DNA of 64,000 nucleotides from Nocardioides sp. JQ2195 (GTDB lineage Bacteria > Actinomycetota > Actinomycetes > Propionibacteriales > Nocardioidaceae): NCBI RefSeq assembly GCF_012272695.1, contig NZ_CP050902.1, positions 1,426,001-1,490,000 of the forward strand, given 5' to 3'. The position numbers and the translations under genes were made by a program. Below are positions 53,740 to 64,000 of the stretch, piece after piece; position 1 is the stretch's first letter; every line of letters begins with the position of its first letter. A model generated the notes under the pieces. It did no database searches. It was not told the origin of the DNA and was given only the letters and a program-made list of their open reading frames with translations.

Positions 53740-54343
53740 GCGCGGGCGCTGGTGGGGCGCTGTCCTGCTGGCCGCCGTGCTGGCGGCGAGTGGCTGCTCG
53801 CAGGGAACCGGCAACCCGACCGGCGAGCTGGGAAGCACCGATGTCGGCGAGCCCTGGGCCCTGCCCGACACGGAGCTGGTCGACACCGGCGGTGCTGACT
53901 TCGCGCTGGCCGACGACGCGGACAAGCCGGTCACCCTGGTGTTCTTCGGCTACACCAACTGTCCGGACATCTGCCAGCTGGTGATGTCCAACATCGCCTC
54001 CGCCCTGACCCGACTCGACGACGACCAGCGTGACCGGGTCGAGGTGGTCTTCGTGACCACCGACCCCGCGCGCGACACCGAGAAGGCGTTGCGCCGCTAT
54101 CTCGACCGGTTCGACCCGAGCTTCGTGGGGCTGACCGGGAGCATGAAGCGGATCAACGAGCTCGGTGACGCCTTCCACGTGGCGATCGACAAGGGGGAGA
54201 AGCTGGCCAGTGGCGGTTACGACGTCACCCACGGAACGCAGATCTTCCTGGTCGACGACCAGGAAGTGCCGATGTTCTGGCGGCAGGAGACGTCCTCGGC
54301 CGAGCTCGCCGACGACCTGGTGCTACTGCTGGAGGACGCATGA
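53732..54343 (+). CDS. SCO1/SenC/PrrC family lipoprotein
   Basis: A 203-residue exported lipoprotein: a basic start, a hydrophobic segment and a lipobox ending at AASGC, so the mature protein is anchored by a lipidated Cys. The thioredoxin-like domain has Cys77 and Cys81 (NCPDIC) and His167 (VTHGT), the copper ligands of Sco proteins, which insert copper into cytochrome c oxidase. GTG at 53732 lies in the end of trpA. The next gene is lgt, whose product would lipidate this protein. Confidence 0.93.
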   Translation: MARRGRWWGAVLLAAVLAASGCSQGTGNPTGELGSTDVGEPWALPDTELVDTGGADFALADDADKPVTLVFFGYTNCPDICQLVMSNIASALTRLDDDQRDRVEVVFVTTDPARDTEKALRRYLDRFDPSFVGLTGSMKRINELGDAFHVAIDKGEKLASGGYDVTHGTQIFLVDDQEVPMFWRQETSSAELADDLVLLLEDA

Positions 54344-55317
54344 CCATCCTGACCATCCCGAGCCCGGCCGAAGGGGTCTGGCACCTGGGGCCCTTCCCGA
54401 TCCGGGCGTATGCCCTGTGCATCGTCGTCGGTGTCATCGCCGCGATCTGGATCGGCGAGAAGCGCTGGGTGGCTCGAGGTGGAAAGGCCGGGCAGATGTC
54501 CGACATCGCCCTGTGGGCGATTCCGTTCGGCCTCGTCGGCGCCCGGCTCTACCACGTGATCACCGACTACCACCTCTACTTCGGTGAGGGGCGGGAGCCC
54601 ATCACCGCGCTCTACGTGTGGCGCGGCGGACTCGGCATCTGGGGCGCGATCGCGCTCGGTGCGGTCGGCGCGATGATCGGTGCCAGGGTGATGGGCATCA
54701 AGGTGCTGCCGATGATGGACTCCCTGGCCCCCGGCGTCATCGTGGCCCAGGCGTTCGGTCGCTGGGGCAACTGGTTCAACCAGGAGCTCTACGGCAAGCC
54801 GACCGACCTCCCGTGGGCCCTCGAGATCGATCCCGCGCACCGGTTGAGCGGTCACCTGGACGATGCGACGTACCACCCGACGTTCCTCTACGAGTCGTTG
54901 TGGTGCCTGGGCGTCTTCGCCCTGTTGGTCTGGGCCGACCGTCGCTTCACGCTCGGCTTCGGCCGCGTGCTCGCGCTCTACGTCATGGCCTACACCGTGG
55001 GCCGGGGCTGGATCGAGACGTTGCGCATCGACGACGTCCAGATGGACGACGTGTTCGGTCTGCGGCTCAACGTGTGGACCTCGATCGTGCTGTTCCTTGC
55101 GGCCCTGGCCTCCTTCGTCTGGTCCACCAAGCGTCACCCCGGTCGGGAGGACACCGTGTTCACCCGCCCGGAGGTCGACGCCGCCGATTCCGAGGCGAGC
55201 TCCGACACGGACTCCGCCGGCGCGCACGACGCGACGGCCGAGGTCGAGGACAGCAGCGACGACGGCACGGACGACTCGAAGGCCGGGGCCGAGGCCGACC
55301 GGGATGCCAAGGACTGA
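54340..55317 (+). CDS. lgt: Prolipoprotein diacylglyceryl transferase Lgt
   Basis: A 325-residue membrane enzyme that transfers diacylglycerol to the lipobox Cys of prolipoproteins. It has seven predicted helices and the Lgt signature GRWGNWFNQELYG, with GARLYHVITDY upstream and RGWIETLRID near the C-terminal helix. The last ~55 residues are an acidic, Ser/Asp/Ala-rich tail not needed by the core enzyme. ATGA overlap with the SCO1-like gene. LspA, the next enzyme of the pathway, is encoded at 27 kb. Confidence 0.96.
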   Translation: MTILTIPSPAEGVWHLGPFPIRAYALCIVVGVIAAIWIGEKRWVARGGKAGQMSDIALWAIPFGLVGARLYHVITDYHLYFGEGREPITALYVWRGGLGIWGAIALGAVGAMIGARVMGIKVLPMMDSLAPGVIVAQAFGRWGNWFNQELYGKPTDLPWALEIDPAHRLSGHLDDATYHPTFLYESLWCLGVFALLVWADRRFTLGFGRVLALYVMAYTVGRGWIETLRIDDVQMDDVFGLRLNVWTSIVLFLAALASFVWSTKRHPGREDTVFTRPEVDAADSEASSDTDSAGAHDATAEVEDSSDDGTDDSKAGAEADRDAKD

Positions 55318-55406
55318 CCCCGCGAGCTCGGAGTCGAGGGGTCGTGTGCCGTCGCGCGCTGTGCGAGGGACGGACGCACCCGGTCAGGGAGCCCGGTGGC
55401 AGGTGA

Positions 55407-55430
55407 GCCTCCCCTTCGGTGACGGGAGGC
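55407..55430 (+). terminator. Hairpin after lgt
   Basis: 7-bp arms GCCTCCC (55407-55413) and GGGAGGC (55424-55430) around a 10-nt loop, 89 bp after lgt and 11 bp before the next -10 box. A likely end of the trp-lgt transcript; there is no T-run. Confidence 0.5.
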
Positions 55431-55441
55431 GGGAGCGTGGC

Positions 55442-55447
55442 TAGATT
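55442..55447 (+). promoter_or_regulatory. -10 element for the VIT-family gene (TAGATT), leaderless
   Basis: TAGATT ends 7 nt before the ATG at 55455. The weak AGGA between them may add some ribosome binding, but the spacing favours a leaderless transcript. Confidence 0.5.
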
Positions 55448-55454
55448 CAGGACC

Positions 55455-56177
55455 ATGGAAGCACCTGACGCAACGGCCGAGATCGGCCACGAGCACGGTG
55501 ACGTGAACGCCGGGTGGCTGCGCCCAGCGGTGTTCGGGGCCATGGACGGTCTCGTCTCCAACGCCGCGTTGATCGCCGGGGTCGCCGGCGGCACCAGGGA
55601 TGCGAGCGGAACGTCCACCATCGTGCTCGCCGGCCTGGCCGGTCTCGCCGCCGGTGCCTTCTCGATGGCGGCGGGGGAGTATGCCTCCGTGGCCAGCCAG
55701 GCCGAGGCTGCCGAGTTCGAGATCGCCAAGGAACGCCGCGAGATCCTGGCCAATCCCGCCCTCGAGCAGGCCGAGCTCGCCGACATGCTCCAGGAACGTG
55801 GCCTCGACCCGGAGCTGGCGGCCGAGGTGGCCGAACAGGTCCACCGGGACGTCGACACCGCCGTGGCGGTCCACTCGATGGAGGAGTTCGGGGTCGATCC
55901 GGACGACCTGGCCTCGCCCGTGGTCGCGGCGGTCTCGTCCTTCGTCGCCTTCTCCCTGGGGGCGCTGGTGCCGGTGCTCCCGTTCCTGCTCGGAGTCTCC
56001 GTGCTGTGGCCCGCGATGGCCCTGACCCTGATGGCCCTGTTCGGGTGCGGAGCAGTCGTCACCCGCCTCACGAACAGGCCGTGGTGGTTCGGTGGAGGTC
56101 GCCAGGTGCTGCTCGGAGCAGCTGCCTTCGCGATCACCTACCTGATCGGGATCGGCGTGGGCGAGGGGATCTCCTGA
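55455..56177 (+). CDS. VIT1/CCC1-family iron/manganese transporter
   Basis: A 240-residue membrane protein with about five helices. RPAVFGAMDGLVSNAALIAG and GLAAGAFSMAAGEYASVASQ in the first two helices are the VIT1/CCC1 signature; a soluble Glu-rich helical domain follows (about 80-150), then three C-terminal helices. Relatives move Fe2+ or Mn2+ out of the cytoplasm. The metal cannot be told here. ATG at 55455 fits a TAGATT box 7 nt upstream. Confidence 0.9.
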   Translation: MEAPDATAEIGHEHGDVNAGWLRPAVFGAMDGLVSNAALIAGVAGGTRDASGTSTIVLAGLAGLAAGAFSMAAGEYASVASQAEAAEFEIAKERREILANPALEQAELADMLQERGLDPELAAEVAEQVHRDVDTAVAVHSMEEFGVDPDDLASPVVAAVSSFVAFSLGALVPVLPFLLGVSVLWPAMALTLMALFGCGAVVTRLTNRPWWFGGGRQVLLGAAAFAITYLIGIGVGEGIS

Positions 56178-56428
56178 CGCGCGCACGGAGGCGTTGTCGT
56201 CGCTCCCTCGGACCTTTTCGGGCCCCCGTCCACGGGCTCCTTCTGGGCTGAGACACATCTCACGATTCGGCAATGAGGGGCATTTCATGGATTTTCCTGC
56301 GTTTTGGAGGGTGTAGTCTTACCCCTCGCCGCGGGCCAGTGTCGTCCCCCAGCTGTCAAGAAATTCTGCATTGCCAGTTCGCCCTCCCGGTCCGCCGGGT
56401 CGGCGCAGATGACGACGGGAGAATGCTC
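56178..56428 (+). promoter_or_regulatory. gltB upstream region with candidate promoter
   Basis: A 251-bp spacer with an AT-richer patch at 56260-56320. TAGTCT at 56314-56319 is a possible -10; the -35 position is weak. No riboswitch or attenuator was recognised. It would drive gltB-gltD. Confidence 0.4.
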
Positions 56429-60952
<4,524 letters not shown>

Positions 60953-61002
60953 GACCACACGACGACCCAGCACTGCTGGAACGAACGCGAAAGAGGTGCG
61001 CA

Positions 61003-62496
61003 ATGGCTGACCCGAAGGGATTTCTGAAGGACGGCCGTGAGGTCGCCGTACGCCGCCCCGTCGAGGAACGCGTCAACGACTGGGACGAGGTCTACCCCGG
61101 CGGCATCGGCCGCGCCCTGCTGCCGATCATCACCAAGCAGGCCGGTCGTTGCATGGACTGCGGCATTCCGTTCTGCCACCAGGGCTGCCCCTTGGGGAAC
61201 ATCATCCCCGAGTGGAACGACCTGGTCTGGCGCGACGACTGGGAGGGCGCCATCGAGCGCCTGCACGCGACCAACAACTTCCCGGAGTTCACCGGTCGCC
61301 TCTGCCCGGCCCCGTGCGAGACGGCCTGTGTCCTGGGCATCAACCAGGACCCGGTGACGATCAAGAACGTCGAGGTCTCGATCATCGACAAGGCGTGGGA
61401 GTCGGGCTTCGTCCGCCCCCAGCCGCCGGAATGGCTGTCGGGCAGGACCGTCGCCATCATCGGCTCGGGCCCGGCCGGCCTGGCTGCCGCCCAGCAGCTG
61501 ACCCGGGCCGGACACACCGTTGCGGTCTACGAGCGGGCCGACAAGATCGGTGGCCTGCTTCGCTACGGCATCCCCGAGTTCAAGATGGAGAAGAAGCACC
61601 TCAACAAGCGCCTGGACCAGATGCGCCGCGAGGGAACGGTGTTCCGCGCCGGGATCGACGTCGGTCACGAGATCACCGCCGACGAACTGCGTGAGCGCTA
61701 CGACGCCGTCGTGCTGGCCATGGGCTCGACGACGGCGCGCGACCTGCCGGTGCCGGGGCGCGAGCTCGGTGGCATCCACCAGGCGATGGAGTTCCTGCCG
61801 CAGTCCAACCGTGCCTCCCTGGGTGAGCCGGCGACGACCGATGGCTCGGACCAGATCCGTGCCGACGGGAAGAACGTCGTGATCATCGGCGGCGGTGACA
61901 CCGGTGCGGACTGCCTCGGCACCTCCATCCGCCAGGGAGCGGCCTCGATCACGCAGCTCGAGATCATGCCGATGCCGAGCACGGAGCGTCCGGCCAACCA
62001 GCCGTGGCCGACCTACCCGATGACCTTCAAGGTCTCCTCCGCCCACGAGGAGGGCGCGGGGATGAACGTGCAGAGTCGGGTGTACGCCGTGTCGACCAAG
62101 GAGTTCCTCGGCGACGAGAACGGCAACGTGCGCGCGCTCCGCATCGTCGAGGTCGCCTTCGAGGCGGGCAAGCTGACCGAGGTCGAGGGCACCGAGCGGG
62201 AGATCCCGGCCGAGCTGGTGCTGTTCGCGATGGGCTTCACCGGTCCGGAGAAGGACGGGCTGGTGGACCAGCTGGGTGTCGAGCTCGACGAGCGCAGCAA
62301 CGTGGCTCGCGACCTCAAGTACGCCTCCTCGGTCGAGGGCGTGTTCGTGGCCGGTGACGCCGGTCGTGGACAGTCCCTGATCGTGTGGGCGATCGCCGAG
62401 GGCCGGGCGGCTGCTGCCGCTGTGGACGAGTTCCTGACCGGTTCGACGACGTTGCCGGCGCCGATCCCGCCGACGGCCCGGCCCCTCGTCGTCTGA
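61003..62496 (+). CDS. gltD: Glutamate synthase small subunit
   Basis: A 497-residue FAD/NADPH reductase feeding electrons to GltB. The N-terminal region holds the cysteine clusters CMDCGIPFCHQGC and CPAPCETAC for two 4Fe-4S centres. The FAD-binding loop IIGSGPAGLAAAQQL and the NADPH loop IIGGGDTGADCLG follow. The ATG has GAGGTG upstream. Its TGA stop is the first codon of a 23-bp direct repeat that continues into a long palindrome. Confidence 0.97.
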   Translation: MADPKGFLKDGREVAVRRPVEERVNDWDEVYPGGIGRALLPIITKQAGRCMDCGIPFCHQGCPLGNIIPEWNDLVWRDDWEGAIERLHATNNFPEFTGRLCPAPCETACVLGINQDPVTIKNVEVSIIDKAWESGFVRPQPPEWLSGRTVAIIGSGPAGLAAAQQLTRAGHTVAVYERADKIGGLLRYGIPEFKMEKKHLNKRLDQMRREGTVFRAGIDVGHEITADELRERYDAVVLAMGSTTARDLPVPGRELGGIHQAMEFLPQSNRASLGEPATTDGSDQIRADGKNVVIIGGGDTGADCLGTSIRQGAASITQLEIMPMPSTERPANQPWPTYPMTFKVSSAHEEGAGMNVQSRVYAVSTKEFLGDENGNVRALRIVEVAFEAGKLTEVEGTEREIPAELVLFAMGFTGPEKDGLVDQLGVELDERSNVARDLKYASSVEGVFVAGDAGRGQSLIVWAIAEGRAAAAAVDEFLTGSTTLPAPIPPTARPLVV

Positions 62497-62580
62497 CCGC
62501 CGACCCGGCACGAGTTCACGGGTGTGACCGCCGACCCGGCACGAGTTGACGCGGAAAGCGTCAACTCGTGCCGGGTCGGC
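62494..62580. repeat. Direct repeat and perfect 23-bp palindrome after gltD
   Basis: A 23-bp sequence starting TGACCGCCGACCCGGCACGA occurs at 62494-62516 and again at 62525-62547. The second copy runs into a palindrome: 23-bp arms at 62530-62552 and 62558-62580, perfect complements around a GGAAA loop. The first copy contains the gltD stop codon. The hairpin can end the gltBD transcript, but there is no T-run. Confidence 0.92.
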
Positions 62581-62643
62581 TGTGCTATGTCGCCGTTCGT
62601 GGTGATGTCGCGCACCTGTGGCGCGGTGGACACCCTCTCCCGG

Positions 62644-62649
62644 TAGGTT
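62644..62649 (+). promoter_or_regulatory. -10 element for pyk (TAGGTT), leaderless
   Basis: TAGGTT ends 6 nt before the GTG at 62656. No ribosome site lies between, so the pyruvate kinase transcript is probably leaderless. Confidence 0.5.
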
Positions 62650-62655
62650 GGGTGC

Positions 62656-64000
<1,345 letters not shown>

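Noticed and set aside
56178..56428. Riboswitch or glutamine-sensing RNA upstream of gltB
   Set aside because: No recognisable conserved core or strong paired elements; only a plausible -10 box.

Overview
This is a GC-rich chromosomal window from an actinobacterium, most likely a member of the Nocardioidaceae (Nocardioides-like). The evidence is the division and cell-wall (dcw) cluster without ftsA, the Wag31-type DivIVA, the pairing of PriA with a trp cluster that has no trpF, the HGxxPAAW and Trp-associated membrane proteins, GTG/TTG starts, many 4-bp stop/start overlaps, and -10 boxes placed 6-8 nt before start codons (leaderless mRNAs). The genus is an inference. No rRNA, tRNA, CRISPR array, insertion sequence or prophage was seen.

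Layout. 1-1.4 kb: 3' end of dinB and a DUF3040 membrane protein. 1.5-6.2 kb, minus strand: a MoxR ATPase / DUF58 / transglutaminase operon. 6.6-25.8 kb, plus strand: the dcw cluster, mraZ, a 48-codon membrane-protein gene, rsmH, ftsL, ftsI, murE, murF, mraY, murD, ftsW, murG, murC, ftsQ, ftsZ, then pgeF, yggS, sepF, yggT and divIVA, closed by a strong hairpin terminator. 26-28.5 kb: a lysine/alanine-rich DksA-type zinc-finger protein, lspA and an RluA-family pseudouridine synthase. 28.5-35.5 kb: a GNAT-chorismate mutase fusion, dnaE and two membrane proteins. 35.5-36.7 kb, minus strand: ybaK and a Lon N-domain protein.

36.8-42.1 kb: hisD-C-B-H-A-F. Then 7 kb not related to histidine: a truncated Uma2-like remnant, a DUF222/HNH gene, a heterodimeric ABC exporter, a methyltransferase and a GNAT gene. 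hisI follows at 49.2 kb and runs into a tryptophan block (Trp-associated membrane protein, HGxxPAAW protein, DUF2752, trpC, trpB, trpA), which is coupled to a SCO1-like lipoprotein and lgt. 55.4-64 kb: a VIT-family transporter, gltB, gltD and pyruvate kinase, which runs off the window end.

Most genes are conserved housekeeping genes: peptidoglycan precursor synthesis (MurC-G, MraY), the divisome (FtsL, I, W, Q, Z, SepF) and polar growth (DivIVA) in one co-oriented block, then amino-acid biosynthesis. I did not find a clearly new multi-gene system. The items worth a second look are small: the gene between mraZ and rsmH, the chorismate mutase fusion, the histone-like DksA protein, three long intergenic palindromes of similar design, an inverted repeat inside the ftsZ promoter region, and a regular series of leaderless promoters. 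Statements about families rest on motif recognition, since no database search could be run.
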